From positions 1 through 5,839 of the forward strand of contig JASHXR010000107.1 in the NCBI GenBank assembly GCA_030043435.1: a DNA stretch of 5,839 bases, written 5' to 3'. This document shows, piece after piece, positions 1 through 4,293 of the stretch (within the stretch, counting starts at the first letter, position 1; each line of letters starts with the position of its first letter). The notes under the pieces are model-generated. The model ran no database searches. It had not been told where the DNA came from and was given only the letters and a program-made list of their open reading frames with translations. The DNA comes from Microcaldota archaeon (GTDB taxonomy: Archaea; Micrarchaeota; Micrarchaeia; Micrarchaeales; CABMGC01). Position numbers and translations under genes: made by a program.

Positions 1-489
1 CCACTCGACGAGGAGCGCGCCCTTGCCCTGTATGCCGTAGCTGCCAGCCTTGTCCATGGGCTCGCCTGTCCCGACGTACCACCCGATGGTCCTCTCGTCG
101 AGGGCGCGGAACTTCACGCTGGTCGAGACCGACCTCGTCACCGTCTCCCCTGTCACCCCGTTCATCACGCAGATGGAGCTTACCACCTTGTGCACCTTGG
201 AGCTCAGCGACCTCAGCGTGGCCGCTGCGTCTGCGTTGTCCCTGGGCTTGTTGATTATCTTGCTGTCGACGCAGACTACCGTGTCGGCGCCTATGACGAT
301 GCAGTTCTTCCGCTGCGCAGAGACCGCGGCTGCCTTCATCCTGGCGAGCCTCATCGTATAAGGCCGCGCAGGCGCCATTGGTACGGAGCCCTCGTCCACG
401 TTTGGCGCGATGGCCTCGAAGTCGAGGCCGATCTGTCTAAGGAGCGCGGCCCTCCTCGGCGACTGCGATGCGAGTATTATCCTTGTCAT
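1..489 (-). CDS. maf: Maf/YhdE-type nucleotide pyrophosphatase (C-terminus beyond window)
   Basis: Maf proteins hydrolyse non-canonical or excess nucleoside triphosphates (dTTP, UTP and modified pyrimidine nucleotides in the YhdE branch) to the monophosphate and pyrophosphate in the cytoplasm. The 163 codons in the window read the family motifs in order: ASQSPRR at residues 7-13 (phosphate-binding loop), LARMKA with Lys52, GADTVV at 67-72 with the catalytic-type Asp69, and DKAGSYGIQG at 146-155. The last motif is the form found in the YhdE branch. The usual length is about 190-200 residues, so roughly 30 C-terminal residues lie beyond base 1. The ATG at 489 is the start because the SQSPRR motif must sit close to the N-terminus; it overlaps the stop of the upstream HIT gene as ATGA, so the two are very likely co-transcribed and translationally coupled. 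The family is certain; the substrate is inferred. Confidence 0.93.
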   Translation of the reverse strand, partial: MTRIILASQSPRRAALLRQIGLDFEAIAPNVDEGSVPMAPARPYTMRLARMKAAAVSAQRKNCIVIGADTVVCVDSKIINKPRDNADAAATLRSLSSKVHKVVSSICVMNGVTGETVTRSVSTSVKFRALDERTIGWYVGTGEPMDKAGSYGIQGKGALLVEW

Positions 490-983
490 GGCCGCGCCCC
501 TGCGCCCCCTCCAAGTCCTCTTATCTGCTCAGCCACCTCCTCCAGCTCCTCGGCGCTCCTCCTCGGTCCGAGCTGGGTCGTGAGGTAGCCATCGTACCTG
601 TCGAAGTAGACCCTTCCGTCTGACAATGTCTCATCAAACGCCTTGCCCAGGCCATGCAGTGGATAGAGCTTGATGTGTATATGGTTGACGCCGAGACCCT
701 CCATCACCATCGCGACCCTCCTGACCCCGAGGCCCTTCTCGAGCAGCCGCGCCACCCTCTTCGACGCGAGCATGAGCGCTGCGTAATCCCCGTCAGGCAT
801 CTCGAAGGCGTACGAGTCGAAGTGGGCCTTGGTAATGACCAGTGTCATGCCGCGCATGCTTGGATTGATGTCGAGTATCGCGATGTGGTCCGTATCCTCC
901 CACACCTTGGCAGAGGGCAGCTCGCCGGAGACGACCCTGCAGAAGACGCATGCGCTGCCTTTTGCAGATAGCTTCCTCGCCAT
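486..983 (-). CDS. HIT-family nucleotide hydrolase/transferase with variant HxHxK triad
   Basis: HIT (histidine triad) proteins cleave nucleoside phosphoramidates, dinucleoside polyphosphates or adenylylated molecules through a His nucleophile. Numbering from the ATG at 983 (165 residues): a CVFC pair (Cys12, Cys15) near the N-terminus, ITKAHFDSY with His54, and NHIHIKLYPLHG with His101, His103 and Lys105. Cys12, Cys15, His54 and His101 match the usual zinc-site positions of zinc-containing HIT proteins, and His103 is the expected nucleophile. The third His of the HxHxH signature is Lys here. A tail of about 45 residues with YFDRYDGYL and an acidic, probably helical stretch extends past the motif. 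A GTG in the same frame at 995 would add four residues (MVEL); the ATG is preferred, but neither has a strong ribosome binding site. It is the first gene of a two-gene operon with maf, which overlaps by 4 bases. The substrate is not predictable. Confidence 0.9.
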   Translation of the reverse strand: MARKLSAKGSACVFCRVVSGELPSAKVWEDTDHIAILDINPSMRGMTLVITKAHFDSYAFEMPDGDYAALMLASKRVARLLEKGLGVRRVAMVMEGLGVNHIHIKLYPLHGLGKAFDETLSDGRVYFDRYDGYLTTQLGPRRSAEELEEVAEQIRGLGGGAGARP

Positions 984-1065
984 TAGCTCAACCACGCATC
1001 AGGAGACGACGCTGGCATAGGGCATGCGCCCAACCCCCTTAGAATCCAGTGTCTGAGTCCCCTAT

Positions 1066-1077
1066 CAGTATATCCTT
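1066..1077 (-). promoter_or_regulatory. Candidate TATA box for the HIT-maf operon
   Basis: Read on the minus strand this is AAGGATATACTG. A TATA centre near 1071 predicts transcription starting near 1045, giving a leader of about 50-60 bases before the HIT start. A second possible minus-strand box, GTATAAAC, lies at 1095-1102. Neither is a perfect archaeal consensus, so the assignment is tentative. Confidence 0.4.
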
Positions 1078-1151
1078 GTTATTGCGCAACTGGGGTTTAT
1101 ACGCCTTGCGCAGCGCGTGCGCGGCAACCACGTAATCTGACGGATTCGAGA

Positions 1152-1173
1152 CCAAGCCTTATAAGCCTTCTTG
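1152..1173 (+). promoter_or_regulatory. Candidate purF TATA box inside an inverted repeat
   Basis: The self-complementary box CTTATAAG (1158-1165) is flanked by CCAAG (1152-1156) and CTTGG (1169-1173), which are reverse complements. The surrounding AAGCCTT is also repeated directly (1154-1160 and 1163-1169). Transcription would start near 1188. A repressor or activator binding here would control access of TBP; this is inferred from symmetry only. Confidence 0.45.
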
Positions 1174-1329
1174 GCGCAGATATCGGCGGTGCAGCCTTAG
1201 CCGCATGGAGAGGTCAGTGGAGGGACTCGGCTCCTGCCGGCATAGGGCGTACACTGCGAGGACACGTAGACAGCGGAATGGCATACAGAAGGTACAGCGG
1301 AGGCTGAGGCAAGGCGAAGAGGCCGGGCC

Positions 1330-1336
1330 GGTGGGG
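1330..1336 (+). promoter_or_regulatory. Ribosome binding site of purF
   Basis: GGTGGGG ends 7 bases before the ATG at 1344 and resembles the archaeal Shine-Dalgarno GGAGGTG. It supports translation from 1344, which leaves exactly a short propeptide before the catalytic cysteine. Confidence 0.5.
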
Positions 1337-1343
1337 TCTGCAC

Positions 1344-2798
1344 ATGAATGCGGTACGCGCAAGCAAGCCCAGGGAGCACTGCGGAGTGGTAGCGGTCAGG
1401 GGCCCCGATTCTGTAGATGTGGCGCTAGACGCACTCAGGCGCCTGCAGCACCGCGGCGAGGAGTCTTCAGGCATCGCCGTTGCCGGGGGAGGGGAGATCG
1501 CGACGCTCAAGGGGCTGGGGCGCGTAGACACGATCTCGAGCAGGAGGTCCATGATGGTCCTGCCTGGCAGCGCTGAAGCTGCAATAGCCCACGTAAGATA
1601 CTCGACCAGCGGAGGCAAGGCAAGCGCGTCAGCCATGCTTGCGGAGGCGCACCCGATGGAGCGCAATGGGCTGGCAGTAGCGTTCAACGGCACGGTGCCG
1701 AACTACGCGCAACTCTGGAACGGCAAGAACGGCGCAGCACGCACCGGCACAGATACCGAGGCGATACTGGACGGAATAGCAGGCAGCGTCTCCGGAGGCG
1801 CAAGCATAGGTGGCGCACTGGAATCGTTCATGGCAGCTGCCAAGGGCGGCTATGCGGTAGCTGTGCTCCTCGCAGACGGCACAGTGGCCGCGGCGAGGGA
1901 CCCGCTGGGAATCAGGCCGATGGTTCTGGGCAGCGTCGACGGCCCGAGGGGCTCTAACCTTATAGTGGCCTCAGAATCAATCGCGATAACGGCTCTAAAC
2001 GGCAGGGTGGAGGGCGACCTCAGGCCTGGCGAGATACTAATCGCAGGCAGGAACGGGGTGGCCTCTGCGTCGGCGCAGCGCGGCACTGCGCACTGCGTCT
2101 TCGAGCTGGTCTACTTCGCTCACGAGGACTCGGTGATGGACGGAGTGAACGTGCGCAACGCCAGGATCGCGCTTGGAGAGGCCCTTGCGCTGAACCACGG
2201 CGCAGACGTAGACATAGTCGTGCCTGTGCCTGATTCCGCAGGGCCCATAGGGGAGGGCTATTCCGCTGCGAGCGGGATACGGATAAGCCCGGGACTGGAG
2301 CTCAACGGGGTGAGCGAGGAGAGGAAGCGCTCGTTCATGCAGCCGGACCAGAAGAGCAGGAGGATAGCGGTGCTGGACAAGTTCTATGTCAACCCTGCTC
2401 TCCTCGATGGCAAGAGGGTAGCGCTTGTCGACGACTCGATAGTGAGGGGCACGACGATGTCGATATTGGTGGCTGCGCTCAAGGAGGGAGGTGCCACAGA
2501 GGTACACGTGAGGGTGGCGTCGCCGGAGGTGCTGCACCCGTGCTTCATGGGCGTCGACTTTCCCACCAGGGGCGAGCTGATCGCGAACAGGGGCACCACG
2601 CTCCAGAACGCAAGGGCGATAGGAGCAGACAGCCTCGAGTACCTCACCGTCGCAGAGCTCATCAGCGCCACCGGAGGGGGAAAGTGCCACGCCTGCTTCT
2701 CAGGTAAGTATCCTGTGCAAGGGATTGAGGCGGTTGAGGGAGCAGGGCAGAATGGCAACGGCGTCGCACATGCTGCGGTAACACTACCAACACGCTAA
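1344..2798 (+). CDS. purF: Amidophosphoribosyltransferase (glutamine PRPP amidotransferase)
   Basis: PurF makes 5-phosphoribosylamine from PRPP and glutamine, the first committed step of de novo purine synthesis. The 484-residue protein is full length. The N-terminal Ntn-type glutaminase domain (about 13-245) starts at HCGVVAV: Cys13 is the nucleophile, freed by removing a 12-residue propeptide, as in the Bacillus-type enzyme. It carries LQHRGEESSGI, HVRYSTSGG (83-91), NGTVPN (115-120), TDTEAIL and RDPLGIRP (185-192). The C-terminal phosphoribosyltransferase domain has VALVDDSIVRGTT (359-371), the PRPP loop. Four cysteines, Cys251, Cys400, Cys448 and Cys451 (HCVFE, PCFMG, KCHAC), occupy the positions of the 4Fe-4S ligands of the B. 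subtilis enzyme. An oxygen-sensitive cluster is therefore expected. The C-terminal tail after about 460 is Gly/Ala-rich and unlikely to be catalytic. It is transcribed alone, divergent from HIT-maf and convergent with the retropepsin gene; no other pur gene is in view. Confidence 0.97.
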   Translation: MNAVRASKPREHCGVVAVRGPDSVDVALDALRRLQHRGEESSGIAVAGGGEIATLKGLGRVDTISSRRSMMVLPGSAEAAIAHVRYSTSGGKASASAMLAEAHPMERNGLAVAFNGTVPNYAQLWNGKNGAARTGTDTEAILDGIAGSVSGGASIGGALESFMAAAKGGYAVAVLLADGTVAAARDPLGIRPMVLGSVDGPRGSNLIVASESIAITALNGRVEGDLRPGEILIAGRNGVASASAQRGTAHCVFELVYFAHEDSVMDGVNVRNARIALGEALALNHGADVDIVVPVPDSAGPIGEGYSAASGIRISPGLELNGVSEERKRSFMQPDQKSRRIAVLDKFYVNPALLDGKRVALVDDSIVRGTTMSILVAALKEGGATEVHVRVASPEVLHPCFMGVDFPTRGELIANRGTTLQNARAIGADSLEYLTVAELISATGGGKCHACFSGKYPVQGIEAVEGAGQNGNGVAHAAVTLPTR

Positions 2799-2901
2799 AC
2801 GCAGTATGGATGAAGTTGCTGGAAGGCGGCACCATAATAAAGGCAAGGCGCATAGGAAAGAAGCAGCATGGAGAGGATGAAGAGTGAGGCAATGGAAAGG
2901 G

Positions 2902-3300
2902 CTATCGCGTAGCAGCAGACGCCAAGACGCTGTAGAAGATGAGCTGCTTCTTAATCAGCCTTTCCTTCTTTGGGGCGACACCTAGGCCGAGCAGTTCCAG
3001 CGTCGTAACGCCGATGACCACTTCCTCCATCTCGTCTGAGATCCAGACGCTTGCCGGGATGGATTTATCGCCTATCCTCAGTTCTGCCCTTCCAGCATAC
3101 AGAGTAATCATGCCGTTAGCGGCCATAACCCTCTCCGCCTTGCCCTTGTCTATCCCGGCCTCCCTTGCCACCCTTGAAGGCAGGACCGTTAGCGTGGCGC
3201 CGGTGTCTACCAGGCCGGTGTAGTACCTGAAGTCCGTTTCCTTCTCAGGAGCCACACCGATTCTTGCATATACATGTCCCATCCGCTTCTCCTTCTCCAT
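2902..3300 (-). CDS. Single-domain retropepsin-like (clan AA) aspartic protease
   Basis: The 132-residue protein has the aspartic protease signature GLVDTGATLTVLP at 29-41, with catalytic Asp32 in DTGA, and the hydrophobic-Gly region VVIGVTTLELLGL at 94-106 typical of small prokaryotic retropepsin-like proteins. A second catalytic Asp is absent from the chain, so activity would need a homodimer, as in retroviral proteases. A central ANGM-ITLYAG-RAELRIG stretch fits the beta-rich fold. No signal peptide or membrane segment is present, so it is cytoplasmic. The reading frame stays open upstream to a GTG at 3393, but a TATA box centred about 27 bases before the ATG at 3300 argues that the gene is leaderless and starts there. 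It converges on purF (103 bases between stops) and points away from the unrecognised 135-residue gene. Such small proteins are widespread in archaea and bacteria; their substrates are largely unknown, and this one could process a neighbour's product only by speculation. Confidence 0.85.
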   Translation of the reverse strand: MEKEKRMGHVYARIGVAPEKETDFRYYTGLVDTGATLTVLPSRVAREAGIDKGKAERVMAANGMITLYAGRAELRIGDKSIPASVWISDEMEEVVIGVTTLELLGLGVAPKKERLIKKQLIFYSVLASAATR

Positions 3301-3322
3301 GATGTTATTTTGCAGCCCAATG

Positions 3323-3333
3323 CGTATAAAGGT
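3323..3333 (-). promoter_or_regulatory. TATA box of the retropepsin gene (leaderless start)
   Basis: On the minus strand this reads ACCTTTATACG, preceded by the A-rich BRE-like CCAAAA. Its centre lies about 27 bases from the A of the ATG at 3300, which is the geometry of a leaderless archaeal mRNA and fixes the start choice. Confidence 0.65.
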
Positions 3334-3347
3334 TTTGGAGGATAATT

Positions 3348-3367
3348 GGGGCGGCTTGCGCCGCCCC
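3348..3367. repeat. Perfect 8-bp GC hairpin
   Basis: GGGGCGGC and GCCGCCCC (3348-3355 and 3360-3367) are exact reverse complements around a TTGC loop. A T-rich stretch follows on the plus strand. It lies between divergent genes, so termination of an incoming gene is not the obvious role. It forms the first half of a hairpin-plus-palindrome module seen again at 3832-3884. Confidence 0.8.
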
Positions 3368-3370
3368 GTT

Positions 3371-3384
3371 CTGTTTCTAGGTGC
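3371..3384 (+). repeat. Direct repeat, copy 1 (13 of 14 matches to 3530-3543)
   Basis: CTGTTTCTAGGTGC here and CTGTTTCTTGGTGC at 3530-3543 differ at one base and lie 159 bases apart in the same orientation. They enclose the nested palindromes and the facing promoters. This could be a local duplication or the trace of an insertion; a chance match cannot be excluded. Confidence 0.5.
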
Positions 3385-3419
3385 GCCAGGCACAGCCTGG
3401 CGAGTATCAATTGCGCACC
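3380..3419. repeat. Nested inverted repeat containing the 16-bp palindrome (copy 1)
   Basis: The inner pair CGCCAGGC/GCCTGGCG (3384-3391 and 3395-3402) has 8-bp arms around ACA. The outer pair GGTGCGC/GCGCACC (3380-3386 and 3413-3419) overlaps the inner arm by 3 bases, so the two stems compete in part. The core GCCAGGCACAGCCTGG (3385-3400) recurs exactly at 3869-3884, and the match continues loosely to 3407 (21 of 23 bases). Confidence 0.8.
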
Positions 3420-3434
3420 AAAGTTTATATACTT
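3420..3434 (+). promoter_or_regulatory. Consensus TATA box, plus direction, for the 135-residue gene
   Basis: AAAGTTTATATACTT contains a perfect TTTATATA (3424-3431) with a BRE-like CCAAAG in front. Transcription would start near 3454, inside the 18-bp palindrome at 3442-3459. A nearly identical element faces it from 3476 to 3461 on the other strand. Confidence 0.6.
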
Positions 3435-3441
3435 TTCCTTT

Positions 3442-3459
3442 ACTACATAACTATGTAGT
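3442..3459. promoter_or_regulatory. 18-bp palindromic candidate operator
   Basis: ACTACATA and TATGTAGT (3442-3449 and 3452-3459) are perfect reverse complements around AC. It sits between two TATA boxes that face each other, where both predicted transcription starts fall. This is the usual position for a dimeric repressor site in archaea. The binding protein is unknown. Confidence 0.6.
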
Positions 3460-3460
3460 T

Positions 3461-3476
3461 AAGTATATATATCTTT
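3461..3476 (-). promoter_or_regulatory. TATA-like element facing the plus-strand promoter
   Basis: On the minus strand this reads AAAGATATATATACTT, almost the same as the plus-strand box at 3420-3434, with GCGAAAG as a possible BRE. It would start transcription near 3442 towards the retropepsin gene. Because the core is self-complementary it could also serve the plus strand, with a start near 3494. Confidence 0.4.
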
Positions 3477-3479
3477 CGC

Positions 3480-3572
3480 ATGATAAAAGTAGCAGGAAAG
3501 CGGATGCCTTCGCTATACAAACAGGCGCTCTGTTTCTTGGTGCAAGGTTCTGCGTTCTGGGTGAGTGGATGA
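3480..3572 (+). CDS. Possible 30-residue peptide upstream of and overlapping the 135-residue gene
   Basis: The frame from ATG 3480 encodes 30 residues: a basic start (MIKVAGKRMPSLYK) and a hydrophobic second half (ALCFLVQGSAFWV). Its TGA overlaps the ATG at 3569 as ATGA, the same coupling arrangement as between the HIT and maf genes. It lies 26 bases after the start predicted from the TATA box at 3424. It could be a leader peptide, a small membrane-active protein or chance. No homologue is recognised, and 30 codons alone are weak evidence; it also overlaps the second copy of the 14-base direct repeat. Confidence 0.3.
   Translation: MIKVAGKRMPSLYKQALCFLVQGSAFWVSG
3530..3543 (+). repeat. Direct repeat, copy 2 (13 of 14 matches to 3371-3384)
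   Basis: CTGTTTCTTGGTGC lies inside the possible 30-codon frame. Together with copy 1 it brackets 145 bases that hold the 16-bp palindrome, facing promoters and operator. Confidence 0.5.
3560..3565 (+). promoter_or_regulatory. Shine-Dalgarno sequence for the start at 3569
   Basis: GGTGAG, a good match to the archaeal anti-Shine-Dalgarno, ends 3 bases before the ATG. The spacing is short, but it supports 3569 over the longer open frame that begins at 3299 and would run through the promoter region. Confidence 0.45.
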
Positions 3573-3976
3573 AGGTAAGCATAGACTACGAAGGGGAAGT
3601 GAAGGGAATGGACAGAGTAGTGGCTGCGGTAGTGAGGGAGTGTACGGGACTCGACTACATGCGGATCGAGGAGGCATGCGAGCACATAGGAAGGCTCCTC
3701 AGGGAGATCTCCATGTGCGCATGGGTCTGCAGGGCCAGCGCGGAGGAGAGCGGAAGGTACTTCGGGTACGAGCTCGACGTCTCCGTGACTGAGAAGGGGC
3801 TCGAATGGAAGCAGCCGGTGAGGACTGCAGCGGCGGCGCCTCCGCCGCCAGCTGCGGCTTACCAGACAGCCAGGCACAGCCTGGAGAGGATAGCGGCGTT
3901 ATGCTGCGTTGTGCGTTCAGTATACGCCGTCTTTGCCTCCCCGGGACTCATGCAAAGACGGGACTGGTATGATTAG
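3569..3976 (+). CDS. Unrecognised 135-residue protein
   Basis: No family was recognised. Residues 1-12 (MKVSIDYEGEVK) look like a beta strand. Residues 14-47 hold two likely helices, including IEEACEHIGRLLREI. Residues 48-81 resemble a beta hairpin (MCAWVCRAS, then RYFGYELDVSV and EKGLEWK) with Cys50 and Cys54. From residue 85 the character changes to an Ala/Pro run (AAAAPPPPAAA), then a segment with LCCVVRSVYAVFASPG and a basic end. This second half is encoded across three inverted repeats (3832-3849, 3869-3884, 3927-3961), so it may be an added or non-native tail. The start at 3569 is chosen for the GGTGAG and the ATGA overlap with the preceding 30-codon frame. No signal peptide is seen. 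It is expressed, if at all, from the facing-promoter region, with a toxin-antitoxin pair downstream. The codon pattern in the first 80 residues looks like the neighbours', supporting a real gene. Confidence 0.55.
   Translation: MKVSIDYEGEVKGMDRVVAAVVRECTGLDYMRIEEACEHIGRLLREISMCAWVCRASAEESGRYFGYELDVSVTEKGLEWKQPVRTAAAAPPPPAAAYQTARHSLERIAALCCVVRSVYAVFASPGLMQRRDWYD
3832..3849. repeat. 7-bp GC hairpin within the 3' part of the unrecognised gene
   Basis: GGCGGCG (3832-3838) and CGCCGCC (3843-3849) pair around CCTC. It lies 19 bases before the second copy of the 16-bp palindrome, just as the hairpin at 3348-3367 lies 17 bases before the first. It encodes the Ala/Pro run. Confidence 0.7.
3869..3884 (+). 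repeat. 16-bp palindromic repeat, copy 2
   Basis: GCCAGGCACAGCCTGG is identical to 3385-3400 and in the same orientation, judged by the asymmetric ACA centre. The two copies start 484 bases apart and enclose the promoter, operator and most of the unrecognised gene. For random sequence of this length an exact 16-mer repeat is expected well under once in a hundred windows. Confidence 0.8.
3927..3961. repeat. 10-bp inverted repeat near the end of the unrecognised gene
   Basis: CCGTCTTTGC (3927-3936) and GCAAAGACGG (3952-3961) are perfect reverse complements around a 15-base centre. A further weaker pair, GGACTG/CAGTCC (3961-3966 and 4003-4008), follows directly. No T-run follows, so it is not a typical terminator. 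Confidence 0.75.
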
Positions 3977-4014
3977 GTTCCATCACGGGCAGGTACCACC
4001 GGCAGTCCGATAGT

Positions 4015-4043
4015 CTTATATATTAGTTATAGAACATTATATA
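4015..4043 (+). promoter_or_regulatory. Promoter of the toxin-antitoxin operon
   Basis: CTTATATA (4015-4022) is a perfect archaeal TATA box and predicts a start near 4045, leaving an 18-base leader that includes AGGGG (4052-4056... near 4053) ahead of the ATG at 4063. A second box, TTATATA (4037-4043), would give a leaderless mRNA. The short motif ATAG recurs at about 4029-4032, 4041-4044 and 4050-4053 and could be bound by the antitoxin, which commonly autoregulates such operons; this is inference. Confidence 0.6.
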
Positions 4044-4062
4044 GCAGATATAGGGGATTATA

Positions 4063-4293
4063 ATGAAGAGCGGCGTAACTACGATACAGGTCAGTAGATC
4101 TGTCGTCGAGGCCCTGAACAAGGTAAAGAGATACGATAGGGAGACGTACAGTGAGGTCATAGCAAATCTCATAGACTTCATAAAGGGTGAAAGAGAGAGG
4201 AGGGAATTCGAGAGGTTTGTAATGGCAGCGCAGAAGGAGAAGATGCAGGAGGTATGGGGCACTGGCGATTATAAGGGATGGGAAAATGTTTAA
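4063..4293 (+). CDS. Antitoxin, ribbon-helix-helix-like
   Basis: The 76-residue protein begins with GVTTIQVSRS (4-13), a typical DNA-binding ribbon strand. It is followed by helix VVEALNKVKRY, the turn DRETYSEV and a second helix reaching DFIKG (about 41), the pattern of archaeal ribbon-helix-helix-like antitoxins. The charged second half (GERERREFERFVMAAQKEKMQEVW) is likely the toxin-binding segment. The toxin gene starts inside it (8-base overlap, ATGTTTAA), so the pair is one operon with coupled translation. The antitoxin is expected to neutralise the toxin and repress the promoter. Family membership rests on pattern and context, not on a named signature. The coding sequence is AT-richer than purF or the nuclease gene, which suggests acquisition. 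Confidence 0.75.
   Translation: MKSGVTTIQVSRSVVEALNKVKRYDRETYSEVIANLIDFIKGERERREFERFVMAAQKEKMQEVWGTGDYKGWENV

Larger units (their letters stand above)
984..1343. other. Intergenic region between the divergent HIT-maf and purF transcripts
   Basis: These 360 bases hold no convincing gene. They contain control signals for both directions: a TATA-like GATATACT on the minus strand near 1066-1075, a TTTATAC at 1096-1102 usable in either direction, and a CTTATAAG box at 1158-1165 pointing towards purF. Small symmetric sequences are also present: TTGCGCAA at 1082-1089 and a GCGCA/TGCGC hairpin at 1108-1122. An open frame starting at ATG 1205 runs into purF in another frame; its Arg/Gln-rich composition and overlap suggest it is a shadow. 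If the box at 1158 is used, purF has a leader of about 155 bases, long for an archaeal mRNA. No tRNA or known riboswitch was recognised in it. Confidence 0.6.

Noticed and set aside
1140..1156. TTCGAG/CTCGAATCC tRNA T-loop-like sequence
   Set aside because: The flanking bases do not form the 5-bp T stem, and no acceptor or anticodon arm is found at the right distance.
1205..1576. 123-codon plus-strand frame starting in the purF leader
   Set aside because: It runs into purF in a different frame, has an Arg/Gln/Gly-rich composition typical of a shadow of GC-rich coding sequence, and shows no motif.
2037..2690. 217-codon minus-strand frame inside purF
   Set aside because: It is antisense to conserved purF motifs and has no recognisable content of its own.
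2868..2912. 14-residue frame between purF and the retropepsin gene
   Set aside because: It is too short, has no ribosome binding site or promoter, and overlaps the end of the opposite gene.
3301..3393. Longer retropepsin start at GTG 3393
   Set aside because: The TATA box at 3323-3333 would lie inside the coding region, and the extra 31 residues resemble no retropepsin N-terminus; ATG 3300 fits leaderless spacing.
3299..3568. N-terminal extension of the 135-residue gene back to 3299
   Set aside because: It would translate through the GC hairpin, nested palindrome, both TATA boxes and the operator; the GGTGAG before 3569 fits a shorter gene.
3348..3967. CRISPR array, transposase or integrase gene
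   Set aside because: Only two copies of the 16-mer exist, 484 bases apart, with no regular spacing, and no recombinase gene is seen in any frame.
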